From the NCBI GenBank assembly GCA_013339895.1, contig JABACO010000032.1:310001-374000 (forward strand): a DNA stretch of 64,000 bases. Reading direction: 5' to 3'. Origin of the DNA: Ephydatia muelleri. Its lineage: Eukaryota > Porifera > Demospongiae > Spongillida > Spongillidae. Position numbers and translations under genes: made by a program. How positions within the stretch are numbered: position 1 is the first letter of the stretch; each line of letters starts with the position of its first letter. The notes beneath the pieces were generated by a model. That model saw only the letters and a list, made by a program, of their open reading frames with translations. It did not search any database and was not told the origin of the DNA. This document shows, one piece after another, positions 1 to 11,000 of this stretch.

Positions 1-53
1 TATGCATCTTTGCATTGCTGTTTGCAAACCAAGTATATAAACCTCTAGCACGA

Positions 54-178
54 ATATATGTGTGCTAAATTTGCTTCTCCCTCCTCCACCTCCTCTCAAC
101 ACATGTACCGGTATATATGTGTGCTAAATTTGCTTCTCCCTCCTCCACCTCCTCTCAACACATGTACCGGTGGCTTAC
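54..178. repeat. 59-bp tandem duplication
   Basis: A unit starting near 61 (tgtgctaaatttgcttctcc) is repeated exactly from 120, a period of 59 bp. It lies in the predicted intron just downstream of exon 3 of the minus-strand secreted-protein gene, next to its donor site. Confidence 0.9.
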
Positions 179-795
179 ATCAGTTGTTGATCCAGTGTCC
201 AGGAACTGCAGCACTGCTGTACCACTCTTGACAATGATCCCATTGGTCAAACCATCAATGTCAGCAGGTGCAGAGATGTTCAGTGTGGTATTGTCGTACG
301 TCAGTTGATAGAAGGTCTTTGAGTTGAAGACAAAGTCACTGGACTGGGCAGTGATCTGGAGAAGGTTGCCATAGGGACACGAGGCTCTCCACTTTTGAGT
401 CCAGTTGGCTTTGTGGTAATAGACTCCAGGAGGTACCATCAGAGCACACATGCCATGGGTTGCAATCATGTAATGCAGCAATGATGAGCGGGGCACGAAG
501 CAATAACTTACACGTCACCTTGTCGGTAGGGGCGAGGAACCAGCTCCTGCCAGAGAGCGAGACCTGACTGGTGACGTTTCCCAAGCAACGCAGTGTCCGG
601 GTGCACGGCGGGCCGGGGGTTATGGCGTAAGCGGCGTAGGAGCTATGCGATAGGAAAGGGAGTGAGATGTGTCGCCAGAGAGGCAACTCGCGGAGCTGCC
701 ACTTACTTCGCTACAACACTGACTCCGCGTAAGCAATCGAAATCCTGCCCCAAGACGGCTGGTATGACCAACAAGATGGCCAGCATGGACAGCAT
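179..795 (-). CDS. 5' exons of a secreted or membrane protein, unknown family
   Basis: Three exons can be chained on the minus strand: 707-795, 512-642 and 179-423. The ATG at 793-795 opens a typical signal peptide (MLSMLAILLVIPAVLG, then QDFDC). Exon 1 ends at a GTAAGT donor in phase 2 and joins exon 2 (SYAAYAITPGPPC...) after a CATAG acceptor. Exon 2 ends at GTAAGT in phase 1. Exon 3 carries cysteines and N-glycosylation sequons (NWT, NTT, NIS) and ends at a GTAAGC donor. The acceptor of exon 3 (CCTGGAG) is weak. The product looks extracellular. I do not recognise the family, and the 3' part lies beyond position 1. Confidence 0.6.
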
Positions 796-1395
796 CTTGC
801 TATCAGCTACAAGCGAAAGATGCAGTAGTAAGCCTGGAGGGGCGGGCGCAACAGTACAGCCATTGCCATTGTGCGCTAAGCGCCATTGGACTCATCGAGG
901 CCAGCCTTTTCATAGGCCACTTTGGCTACCATGTGTGTCTCCCCATAATGAATGCGATCAAGGCAAGCCTAGGGCGGGCTCCTTCATGCGGCTAAACGCT
1001 GTTGTCGCGGCGTGCGCGTACAAAGAGGAGTGTTATGTTCAATTGTCACAACGAGATGAGTGTGTGTGCATGTGTGTGGTAATGTGTTCAGAATGTCTAA
1101 ATGGTATATTTTGCTTTGCTGACAGAGCCTGCCTTCGACTGCACATCAACATGTGACTGTCAAATGAAGAAATATCCTGGTCATGTGATGGTCATGTGAC
1201 TGCATGCACACATTTGAAAGAAAAACACACAACACTGTCTTGCATAAACTAGAGGTGGTATAAGATACTTCACAAAGATCAGAGAATATGCATATACCCT
1301 AACCATGATCTGCTTTAGAAGTATCTTACCTGATAATGAAGAGTGGCAGGAAATCTAACATCTCTCCATCTGTCTTTGAATGGTGTTTCTAGAAC
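796..1395. other. non-coding stretch
   Basis: Upstream of the predicted signal-peptide exon. It holds short TG-rich runs and repeated TCATGTGA words around 1180-1200. No supported gene was seen. Confidence 0.5.
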
Positions 1396-1515
1396 ATGGG
1401 GAGGTGGTGGAAAGAGGAGGGGAGAGAGGGAGGTGGTGGAAAGAGGGAGGGAGGGAGGGGGAGGTTGGTGGAAATAGTGGAGGGAGGGGGAGGTGCGGGA
1501 AAGAGGGTTTTTTGG
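1396..1515. repeat. purine-rich (GGAGGTGGTGGAAAGAG) degenerate repeat
   Basis: Imperfect copies of ggaggtggtggaaagag make an almost pure G/A strand. The plus-strand ORF here (Gly/Arg/Glu only) is compositional and not a gene. Confidence 0.8.
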
Positions 1516-1989
1516 TGGAGGGAATACAACGTAATTGACCTCAAAATAAATGCACCAACAGATATTGTACCCTATTGTGGAGAATTTTCCAGTTTCCTTA
1601 TTGACATCGGCTGTCCATATTGCTAATTTGGCACCCCCTTAGGTCTGATCTGGACTACAGCACCACACATATCTGGTCAGAACTCTCCGCAACTCCTTCT
1701 TCCAATTAGCAGCCTAAAGCTGTGTGGGCAACACCGAGAAAAATTTCCTTCCTTCATAATTGGGTTTTCTCTATGACATCACTATGACATCACTCACGGC
1801 CTCCTCCCACAATGAATCTGCCACATCACGCCTATCCTTCTTCTCCCAGCTGACCAGCCAACGCCCACCTCTCTTGTTCCTCGGATCTTCCCACATTGGC
1901 TTGATGCCTTCCTGCAGGTAACCATAGCAACATTGGGTGACTATCTGGCTTATTGCAACTAGTCTTGTGGAGAATGGCTTTAATGATCA

Positions 1990-2080
1990 GTAGAACCAGT
2001 ACACATTGCCAGAGGAAATATGGGGAGGCCTGATACATTGCCAGAGGATATATGGGGAGGCCTGATACATTGCCAGAGGA
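1990..2080. repeat. short tandem repeat, unit about 33 bp
   Basis: Three tandem copies of an acattgccagaggaaatatg-type unit, each followed by ggggaggcctgat. Confidence 0.7.
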
Positions 2081-2334
2081 AATATGACTCATCAGATCGG
2101 GTAGTGTACCTTCTACACACTAAGTAGCTTGGATAGGCACTAGTACACGCCCAAATATGGAGGAGACCTTTCACAAGAAGACTTGAAAACAGGAAGTGCT
2201 GGTTCTATGAATGAAACTGTGAAGCTTGCGGACCAACCGCAGAAGGGTACCTTATAATGTAACATGAGATTGTTGACCCCCCCCCCCCCCCCCCCTCGCC
2301 AGAAAATGTAGGGAGGTAAGCTGTTCAATTAGTC

Positions 2335-2800
2335 TCAACGGTCCCTATAGCCCATACAGAGCCCCCCGGCCCCTGGGCTATAGGGGCCGGGGGGCTCTGT
2401 ATGGGCTATAGGGGCCGGGGGGGCTCTGTATGGGCTATAGGGGCCGGGGGGGCTCTGTATGGGCTATAGGGACCAGGGGGGGGCTCTGTATGAGCTATAG
2501 GGACCAGGGGGGCTCTGTATGGGCTGTAGGGACCGGGGGGCTCTGTATGGGCTATATACAGAGCCCCCCGGTCCCTATAGCCCATACAGAGCCCCCCGGT
2601 CCCATTGGCCCATACAGAGCCCCCCGGTCCCATTGGCCCATACAGAGCCCCCCCGGTCCCTATAGCTCATACAGAGCCCCCCCCGGTCCCTATAGCTCAT
2701 ACAGAGCCCCCCCGGTCCCTATAGCTCATACAGAGCCCCCCCGGTCCCTACAGCCCATACAGAGCCCCCCCGGTCCCTATAGCTCATACAGAGTAGCTGC
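2335..2800. repeat. minisatellite arranged as an inverted repeat
   Basis: About 7 copies of a unit near 27 bp (gggctctgtatgggctatag plus a G run) read one way up to about 2558. About 9 copies of the complementary unit (cccatacagagccccccggt) follow. The two halves can pair, so the array is one large potential hairpin. ORFs on both strands are repeat translations. Confidence 0.9.
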
Positions 2801-3030
2801 AAGTCATAACACTGAGAGCTGAAGAGGTCTATGCTTTGCTTATGATGCATTTCTACCTTCTGTTTGTTCAGAAGTGATTGCTATGAATTCAGCTGGTAAG
2901 TTGGCAGACAGGTACTTAAGTTCATGGTAGGCGTGGCCTAATATCACTGTTTAATAACCATTAAACATCAGTATGCCAGGCACCTCCCACTCGCCAGACC
3001 CAACACTACTGTTGCTAACTCCAAATATGG

Positions 3031-3032
<2 letters not shown>

Positions 3033-3107
<75 letters not shown>
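3033..3107. repeat. (CA)n microsatellite
   Basis: Uninterrupted CA dinucleotide run of about 37 copies. Confidence 0.98.
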
Positions 3108-3109
<2 letters not shown>

Positions 3110-3310
3110 CTACCTTGCTCAAAAGGCACCAGGTAATCAGGTAACAAAGCAAGAGGATTGGTGGTGTGTATGTGTGTGTTAATCTTCCAATACTGTATAT
3201 CTGAGATAGCTCATAGCTGCTATGAGCTGTGTCTCCAAAGGAAACCATGTGTACTGGTAAGCAATTGGGTTAGATTATCGTTCTGATAGCTGCCATGATA
3301 GGCTACTTAC

Positions 3311-3374
3311 CTTGAAGATCATGTAATCACATCCTTGAACCAGCTGGCTTGCAGGCTTCACATGATTGTATACT
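3311..3374 (-). CDS. candidate internal exon, unknown gene
   Basis: On the minus strand a 64-bp segment lies between a CCAAAG acceptor and a GTAAGT donor and stays open in one frame (VYNHVKPASQLVQGCDYMIFK with one residue over 20 shown only to identify it is avoided here: it begins VYNHVKPASQ and ends CDYMIFK). It may belong with the candidate exon at 4604-4756, but the phases do not join directly, so an exon in between would be needed. No homology was recognised. Confidence 0.3.
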
Positions 3375-3410
3375 CTTTGGAATAAAACAACAAGTGCACC
3401 CACTATGACA

Positions 3411-4005
3411 TCATCACTAAATCATCACTTGATCCCACCATCACATGATCCACCATCACATGATCCCCCATCACATGATCCCCCATCACATGATCCCACC
3501 ATCACATGACCCACCATCACATGATCCCATCACATGATCCCACATCCCATGATCCCCCATCACATGATCCACCATCACATGATCCCACCATCACATGATC
3601 CCACCATCACATGATCCCACCATCACATGATCCCCATCACATGATCCACCATCACATGATCCCACCATCACATGATCCCACCATCACATGATCCCACCAT
3701 CACATGACCCACCATCACATGATTCCACCATCACATGATCCCACCATACCATCACATGATTCCACCATCACATGATCCCACCATCACATGATCCCACCAT
3801 CACATGATCCCACCATCACATGATCCCATCACATTATCCCCATCACATGATCCACCATCACATGATCCCACCATCACATGATCCCACCATCACATGATCC
3901 CACCATCACATGACCCACCATCACATGATCCCACCATCACATGATCCCACCATCACATGATCCCACCATCACATGATCCCACCATCACATGATCCCACCA
4001 TCACA
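3411..4005. repeat. minisatellite, unit about 16 bp (CCATCACATGATCCCA)
   Basis: Nearly 600 bp made of about 38 copies of ccatcacatgatccca with small indels and variants (atgaccca, atgattcca). Each unit contains CACATG, an E-box-type hexamer within TCACATGA. Confidence 0.95.
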
Positions 4006-4433
4006 ACAGTATAACTTACACTAATACAACTTACGCCCAAAAGTCTTCCACCTTTTGATTTTGCATGTGGGAAAGATGTACCATATGATAAGCAACGATT
4101 GCAAGTAACCCACTATGAACGGACAAAATGAAAGCCACATGCTAATTACCTACACATAACACTGTATTCACACTACTGAGATAGACAGTTCAACATGTTC
4201 TTCAATATGGTATGAACGAGAACAGTTCCAACTTACTTGCAGAACGAAACCTGGTTTCGGAATGTTCCAAAATGGTTCTGCCACAAACCATACTACAAGC
4301 TGTTCTTGTGCACGTATAGCTAATTTTGAAATCATAATTGTAGTCATGAAGGATGAAGTAATTATGGGATGAAGTAATTATGGTAGCATGTCAATATCTG
4401 TGTAGCACTGGGCACCAGTATTGCTTTCATTTA

Positions 4434-4531
4434 ATCCTGGCCTATCCATAGCTACATCACATGCTAATCCAGGCCTATCCATAGCTACATCACATGCTAA
4501 TCCAGGCCTATCCATAGCTACATCACATGCT
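4434..4531. repeat. 33-bp tandem repeat, 3 copies
   Basis: Three near-identical copies of a unit starting taatccaggcctatccatag and ending tcacatgc. An ORF passes through it on the minus strand, but only because 33 is a multiple of three. Confidence 0.9.
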
Positions 4532-4603
4532 ATCATACTAACTTGGAAGTTCAAAATAAATGAATAAATACTTAACACACACCTCCATGGTTACATAACT
4601 CAC

Positions 4604-4756
4604 AGTATCGAAAGTGATGACATTGTGAAGGTTGTCTTCCCAGTTCTTCGATTTGCCATCTCCTTTGAAATACCACAACGTCCATCTGATGAGCGACAGA
4701 GAAATCATAACATACTGAGTCTGGGGACCAGACAATCGAATACATTTGTAGTGCAT
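4604..4756 (-). CDS. candidate internal exon, unknown gene
   Basis: A 153-bp minus-strand segment of exactly 51 codons runs from an ATTACAG acceptor to a GTGAGT donor. It encodes a well-mixed sequence beginning MHYKCIRLSGPQTQYVM and ending NLHNVITFDT. Composition and splice borders look like a real exon. No family was recognised and the neighbouring exons are uncertain. Confidence 0.4.
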
Positions 4757-5013
4757 CTGTAATACTTGTAGTTACTTTATGTAAGTTGAGCAAGGTCCTG
4801 AAGTACTGGAAGAGGTGTGGGGAGGAGGAGGTGAGAGGTATGGAGAGCATCCAGCTCTCTGGTATATAACTTTGTTGTGAATCCATTAAGCTCATGTTGA
4901 GCCTCCCCCCCTCCCCCCCCCCCGCCATTATCCGCTAGGGTATTCGTGTACTGTATTGGTCCGTTAGTCTTTTATCTTACCCATAAATAAACCTGTGCAC
5001 TCTCAAAGGCAAA

Positions 5014-5154
5014 TCAAGCCAGTTTGGTTCTGAGAGGGACGCTAATGGAAGCATGTCTAGCTGTTAAGTATGCCTGGTGTAGAACCAAATCAACACATAC
5101 GAGATCATGGTGTGTGCATTGTGCAAAGTAGACAATCCAACCATGTGACATCAC
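5014..5154 (-). CDS. candidate terminal exon, unknown gene
   Basis: Minus strand, after an ACATACAG acceptor: 46 codons plus a stop. It starts VMSHGWIVYFAQC and ends PLRTKLA. It has protein-like composition in a region otherwise full of C-rich runs. No homology was recognised, and the upstream exons are hidden by the C-rich tract at 5190-5350. Confidence 0.3.
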   Translation of the reverse strand: MMSHGWIVYFAQCTHHDLVCVDLVLHQAYLTARHASISVPLRTKLA

Positions 5155-5194
5155 CTGTATGTACAATGAGAAGGCACTACATATTCCTAAAGCC

Positions 5195-5350
5195 ACCACC
5201 CCTCCCCTCTCCCTTCCCCCCCCCCCCTTCCCTCCCTTCCCCCCCATCCCTCCCTCCCCCCCCCCTTCCCTCCCTCCCCCCCCATCCCTCCCTTGTACAC
5301 AGGCTGGGTTCCCATACTGAGGTGGGTGTGTCCTCCTCCCCATCCCTCCC
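5195..5350. repeat. C/T-rich low-complexity tract
   Basis: Repeated cctcccttccccccc-type words. All ORFs through it are Pro/Ser or Gly/Arg artefacts. Confidence 0.9.
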
Positions 5351-6117
5351 TTCAAGGGGTGGCTCGTGGGATTGGACTACCTGTTCTGAAGTTGATGCTT
5401 TGCCTCTTCCACAGTCTCGGGTTCTTGCTCCTCTTGCTGAGTGAAGTGATAAACGGTCACACGCATTACAGTTCAACCTCTCACGTGATAAGCGTGTACC
5501 CTTCTAGAGGTAACCCTAACGACCAACTAATCTAAACGTTACCATCTCTGTGCAAGTCATTTAAAGCACGTACTTTCACCACACCGTCACTCACCCTTCC
5601 CAAAACAAAGCGCAAAAATGCTTATTCGTCACAAATCTCAAAGTAGAATCTAGCAATGTGTCCTGAAATTCGGCGCACCTTCCTTTCGATTTCGTCTGTT
5701 ACAATGGTATCTGTTTGCATTTTCTCTTCGACTGCTTCGCTCAGCTGCTCTAAGGTTCAAGCGAGTTTCAGCTGCGTGGACTTAATCAACGTTCAATAAG
5801 ATCTTAGCAGTCACGTGCAGAATTTTCACGTCGTCTGTCGTCATAATTATATGGGAACGTTTTCATATTCTGAAATGTCCTCTACACATTGCTTCTTACG
5901 CACTGAGAATTGGAGTATCTGTCATGAAGATGTAAGGCTCTGAATTTTTAATTAGCAAACGTTACATTTCTTATTGCGCTTACTGGAAGTTTTATAATGT
6001 ATGCGTTACGTCCCTTTTCACGGAAATGATCCCAAATAGCTTTCAATACAAAACTATTGCGTAATTTTTTTTATTTTCAATTCGAACGGGCAGAGATAAT
6101 CAATATATTATCTCTGG

Positions 6118-6265
6118 AACGGGTGTGGTGGAGGAGGAGAGCATGGTAAGGGGAGGAGGAGAGCATGGTAAGGGGAGGAGGAGAGCATGGTAAGGGGAGG
6201 AGGAGAGCATGGTAAGGGGAGGAGGGAGCATGGTAAGGGGAGGAGGGAGCATGGTAAGGGGAAGA
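6118..6265. repeat. minisatellite, unit about 21 bp (GGAGGAGGAGAGCATGGTAAG)
   Basis: About 7 tandem copies of a purine-rich unit containing gagcatggtaagggg. Confidence 0.9.
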
Positions 6266-6498
6266 GGGGAAGGCCCCCCCCCTCCCCCTCTGAGCATGGT
6301 ATTACAATGCAGTGAGAGATTTCATCCTGTTATTGGAAACTGGTAGTGTTTTGCTTCCACAGATAATCAGATGGTGGTTTCGCTTGGCTGTTCACCAAAA
6401 GGGGAGTAAAAACAGAGGGCCCATCCAGGAGTTACTAGATGCCCTAATTGATAAATCTTACTGTTTTGGAAGATTGTATTTTGCTCTTATGACCACAT

Positions 6499-6500
<2 letters not shown>

Positions 6501-6532
<32 letters not shown>
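6501..6532. repeat. poly-G run
   Basis: About 32 consecutive G. It is one of many G/C homopolymers in the window, and its length is likely to be unreliable in assembly. Confidence 0.95.
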
Positions 6533-6533
<1 letters not shown>

Positions 6534-6603
6534 GGGGGTGGTCTAGGGTTCTTTGGAGGGGAATCTAGGGGTCTTTGGACCTTCATTACTCCCCTGACTG
6601 CAG

Positions 6604-6713
6604 CAGGCCAGCCTTTGCTGAGCTGATGAGGAGGGAGTTGACCACACCCCTGGAAAGGCAATGCGACTACCTCATGGCCCCTGGCAGCTCAGGAGATGAG
6701 AAAGACGACAGAG
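6604..6713 (+). CDS. candidate isolated exon
   Basis: After a CTGACTGCAG acceptor the plus strand is open for 110 bp (RPAFAELMRRELTTPLERQ, ending GDEKDDR) up to a GTGTGG donor. RPAF-EL recalls the end of protein kinase domains, but nothing else of a kinase is visible. A second short open piece at 7559-7625 (EETQQLLASKQLNKTSE) could follow it. Low confidence. Confidence 0.25.
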
Positions 6714-6721
6714 GTGTGGTG

Positions 6722-6836
6722 TGATCCTGGGTTAGGAGGGTGTGGTGTGATCCTGGGTTATGAGGGTGTGGTGTGATCCTGGGTTATGAGGGTGGGGTGT
6801 GATCCTGGGTTATGAGGGTGTGGTGTGATCCTGGTG
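6722..6836. repeat. minisatellite, unit about 26 bp (GGTGTGATCCTGGGTTATGA)
   Basis: Four to five copies of tgtggtgtgatcctgggtta directly before the larger G-rich array. Confidence 0.9.
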
Positions 6837-6866
6837 TGGGTTGCCAGTAAGTGCTTGGTGAATGAG

Positions 6867-7405
6867 TCTGGGGTGGGTCTGGGGTGGGTCTGGGGTGGGT
6901 CTGGGGTGGGTCTGGGGTAGGTCTGGGGTGGGTCTGGGGTGGGTCTGGGGTAGGTCTGGGGTGGGTCTGGGGTGGGTCTGGGGTAGGTCTGGGGGTAGGT
7001 CTGGGGTGGGTCTGGGGTGGGTCTGGGGTAGGTCTGGGGTGGGTCTGGGGTAGGTCTGGGGTGGGTCTGGGGTAGGTCTGGGGTGGGTCTGGGGTGGGTC
7101 TGGGGTGGGTCTGGGGTAGGTCTGGGGTGGGTCTGGGGTAGGTCTGGGTGGGTCTGGGGTGGGTCTGGGGTAGGTCTGGGGTAGGTCTGGGGTGGGTCTG
7201 GGGTGGGTCTGGGGTAGGTCTGGGGTGGGTCTGGGGTAGGTCTGGGGGGTCTGGGGTAGGTCTGGGGTAGGTCTGGGGTGGGTCTGGGGTGGGTCTGGGG
7301 TAGGTCTGGGGTAGGTCTGGGGTGGGTCTGGGGTAGGTCTGGGGTGGGTCTGGGGTGGGTCTGGGGTAGGTCTGGGGTGGGTCTGGGGTGGGTCTGGGGT
7401 GAGTC
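6867..7405. repeat. G-rich minisatellite, 11-bp unit in two variants
   Basis: About 49 copies of tctggggtggg or tctggggtagg. Every GGTGGG version carries a GGGG and a GGG tract, so the G strand can form G-quadruplexes. The minus strand reads Pro-Asp-Leu/Pro-Gln-Thr repeats (240 codons), and three plus frames are open as well. This is a repeat property, not a gene. Confidence 0.95.
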
Positions 7406-8043
7406 TGGATGGATGTGGAGTAAATTAGGGATAGGCAGAAATTTAGCAGTTTTCAAACAAACTCCACATTTCCCTCTCATAATTGTCTAGTGCACAGTTG
7501 TGGCCTTACCACATTAATGTGCCATTTCTGCCATAGTGACTAGCTCCATGTGTGCTCTCCAGGAGGAAACCCAGCAGCTGTTGGCATCTAAGCAGCTGAA
7601 CAAAACATCTGAAGTTGCCTTGTGATTTATCATCTGGTGATTCCATATAAGGCCACCCTTTTGGAATATTACCTGACACATGACGTGTGAATTTCCTCAT
7701 ACATAGTTTAGGGAGGCTTTTAAATGTTTAATTTATTTTTATTTTTAGTTTAGTTTTATTGAGTTATTGATCGTTTGGTTCCTTTGTGATTTCTTATTTG
7801 ATTGCATTTGATTGTTTACTGCAGACATCATTACTGATGATCAATTGTTTGCCAAGAATATAACCGCCTTGTTGTGGATTCTAAAACATGCATTAGTCTG
7901 GACCAGACCAGATTTTAAATAGGATTGTTTTAGCGAGGAATGTACTTTACGTAGATTAAAGATTAATGAATTGAACTGTTATTATAGTACAACAATAATT
8001 TGCTTTGCATTGTCGTATTATTGATAGTGGTCCGGCAAGAGTC

Positions 8044-11000
8044 ATGAGTGTCAACGTTAGTGCTTCAGTAGTGCGCATTTTGAAGGAGACGTATAAAAAT
8101 AATCCTGAATTGAGTGCTTATAAAATCACGACACACAAGAACAAGCTTTCTTCTTACGTCGAAGATCCGTCACTTTGGGTGAACCTCTCTTCGTCTGGTA
8201 AACCGCCCGATACAACGACGGAAGCAGTGATTCATCCAGATGCTCTGCAGAAGCGATTAGAGCTGCTCAAGAAAGGTCTCGCCTCTAAGCCGAATCTTGC
8301 GCAATTGACATCTAACGATAAAGAGCTGAAGTCACTATTTGATTCATTTCTCGGTTCCGATATTCTCTCGTGTGTTGACACCACTTTACGTGCACGTGTA
8401 GCTTCCTCCGAAGAGGGACTTTCCCCAACACTCGTTGGTGTCGTAACTGAGCTCTGGACGATAAACGAAGGGTGGAAGGGGCACGCGACATGTCACCCAC
8501 TTGGAGGTCAAAGCCTTCAGGTTTCAAAAGGCTACCTGTTTGACTGGAGGTCGCCTTGCGTGACAGACCCACAGCTTGGCCTCTACCCTCTCCACATTGG
8601 AGACGACATCAGCTTTCAGGTTGTCCAATCAGAGCAGTCTGTTGCCCCTGGCACCCTGCTGGTGACTAAGTACAACACTTGTCTCAAGGATGACTTTGTG
8701 ACAAGGTACTTTGAGTGGATTTCAAGTTTTGAAAACAACCCTCTCGAATGTCTTTCTAAGTTGCTTGAGTGGCCAGCTCCATGGAATTGCATACTGGCTG
8801 AAGAGAAGCTCTATTATAAGTACTGTGTCCAGATACTTAAAGTCTATGACTCCTGTGCTAATGCACCAGAGATTGACCTGCTTCCCAGAAACAAGCAGCA
8901 GCTGATGAATACACTCCATGACAGCCAGTTCATCCTGAATATCAACAATGTGCTTACTAAAGCTGATGGTGGGCAAGATAGGGCTAAAGGTGAAGCTAGA
9001 TTATTGAATGTGGCAGTCAGTTTGCTTTGTGCTGTGGTCAAAATAAAGAAAAATGGCTGTCACCTGTTGTCAGGGCCTGTCAAAGAGGTCATCAAGTTGT
9101 TGGGAACAAAAAAAGAAATCGGTTTAATGCAACTTCTAAGTTTCTCTGTGGTGGATACCCACATGGTTCCCATGGCATCAGCCCTGGCCACACCCCAAAC
9201 ATGGCATCATGTTCCTACAATTCCAACTAATGAGGAACTCCAGAAAATTATTGTAGAGACTGAAGAGTCACACAAGAGTCTTCCAGAGGTAAAGGTTACT
9301 TACAGCTCAGCAATGGAGTATGGCCACACCTACTTCTCTCTACTGAGGCAGACTGCTACTATCCTCTGTGTGAGAAAATTGCTCGACTCAAAGTAAAGAA
9401 AGACGACAGCTACTATGAGCTGACGTTTATGGAGGTGATTACATCATCATGGAAGCCAGTTATGTTTGGATTGAGGTTCAAAGGGAATATTCCACAGAAC
9501 TCTCCAGAAGACACCTCATGTTTGGAACATGGAAACCTCCTGTGCTTAAGTCTGGGTGGAAAGTTTGAGGAAGACTTTATATGGGCTACTGTTGAATGTA
9601 CTGATCCCCAATGCCACATAATTGATATGAAAGGCAAACGATTCAAAGAGGTTAGTTAATGCCTTCTGTACTTTTGGGGGGGGGCGGAAGGGAGTATTTC
9701 AACCAACCACCATGTTTATACCTACGAACAATACATGTTACACAGGTAGTGTGATCTCGTTGCTTGTCCACAGGGGACAGTGTACATATGCCTGTGCTCT
9801 GAGTTCAACACTCTTCCTGATGAAGAGTGTATGGAGCAGCTTAGGAGGTCCAGGAATGTTGTGGCTGTTAAGAGCCCAGCATACTTCAGAGCCTACCAGC
9901 CAGTCCTTGATGCTCTGAAGGAGCTGGACCTGGATCATATCCACTTCCTGTAAGTGATCTAACATCCATTTGCTCTGTGTGTTTATTATGCATTCTTGTT
10001 TCAGGGATACTTTCTTGTGTCCTGCTGCCAATTCAAAGAGTGTCTGTAACCTGCTCACCTCAGAAGTTGATCCAGCCCCCCTCTTTAAACCTGACAAGGA
10101 TGATGGACTGGGGAAGAGGCCTATAGACAAGATGATAGCTGACCTCAAGAAGGCTGACCCACTCACACTGTGTCTAGATCCGAGCCAGATGGATGCCATC
10201 TACCAAAGTCTAACCACCCCAGTGGCATTGATACAAGTGAGGGGGAGTGTGTGTGCTTTGAGAGTTGTCTTATTTAGGAATGTGACTCCTCCCCCCATGC
10301 AGGGTCCTCCTGGGACAGGGAAGACACATGTGGGTGTCAAGCTTCTGCAGCTGTTTCTATCTCTGAGCAGTTTGCCAAAGGACAAGCCGATTCTAATTAT
10401 GGCCTACAGAAATGGTGCTCTCAACCAGTTTTTAAAGAAGTGTCTAGAATTCTGTGACAAGAAGTATGTGATTCGTGTTGGTGGGCACTCTTCTGATGAC
10501 TACAGTGAGTTGGGTGAGTTGGTGCTTAGCAACAAGATGCGTTCAATGGAAACTGGTGGAAACACAAAGCTCAAATGCAAGCTGAAGTCACTGAGCGAAA
10601 GGTAATGTGAGAAGATTATCATTAAAGCATGTAACTTGAATGATTCCAATTTGATTTAGGATCAAGGTTGCTAGCAATAATGTTGTGAAGAAAAGTGAGC
10701 TTAGTTTGGAAAACAGCAGAGAATATATTACACCAGAGTGGTTGAAATCACTATTGCTAAAAGGCTCACAGAGTTGGCTATCTACAAGTATGAGGGCTTC
10801 TAAGCGACTCAAGGATAATCCAGAGGACTGTATGAAGCTCTTAAAGGTAGTGGTACCTCTCAGTAATCCTATATGCACTTCTTAGTAATCTTTTGTATTA
10901 ATATCCTCATTTTATTGTAGTATTGTATACAAATATCCACACCTCTCAGTAATCCTATATGCACCTCTCAGTAATCTTGCATATATTCCTACCCTCAAGA

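Noticed and set aside
593-1156. 187-codon ORF on the plus strand
   Set aside because: It overlaps the antisense of the signal-peptide exons, which have matching splice sites; no protein-like domain.
2872-2893. Possible tiny exon reading VIAMNSAG, like the end of an FN3 domain
   Set aside because: Only 22 bp between AG and GT, with no neighbouring FN3 sequence.
3411-4005. CRISPR-like array
   Set aside because: Units are contiguous without unique spacers and the DNA is eukaryotic; it is a minisatellite.
6758-7480. 240-codon Pro/Asp/Gln-rich ORF on the minus strand
   Set aside because: It is the translation of the 11-bp minisatellite; other frames of both strands are open too.
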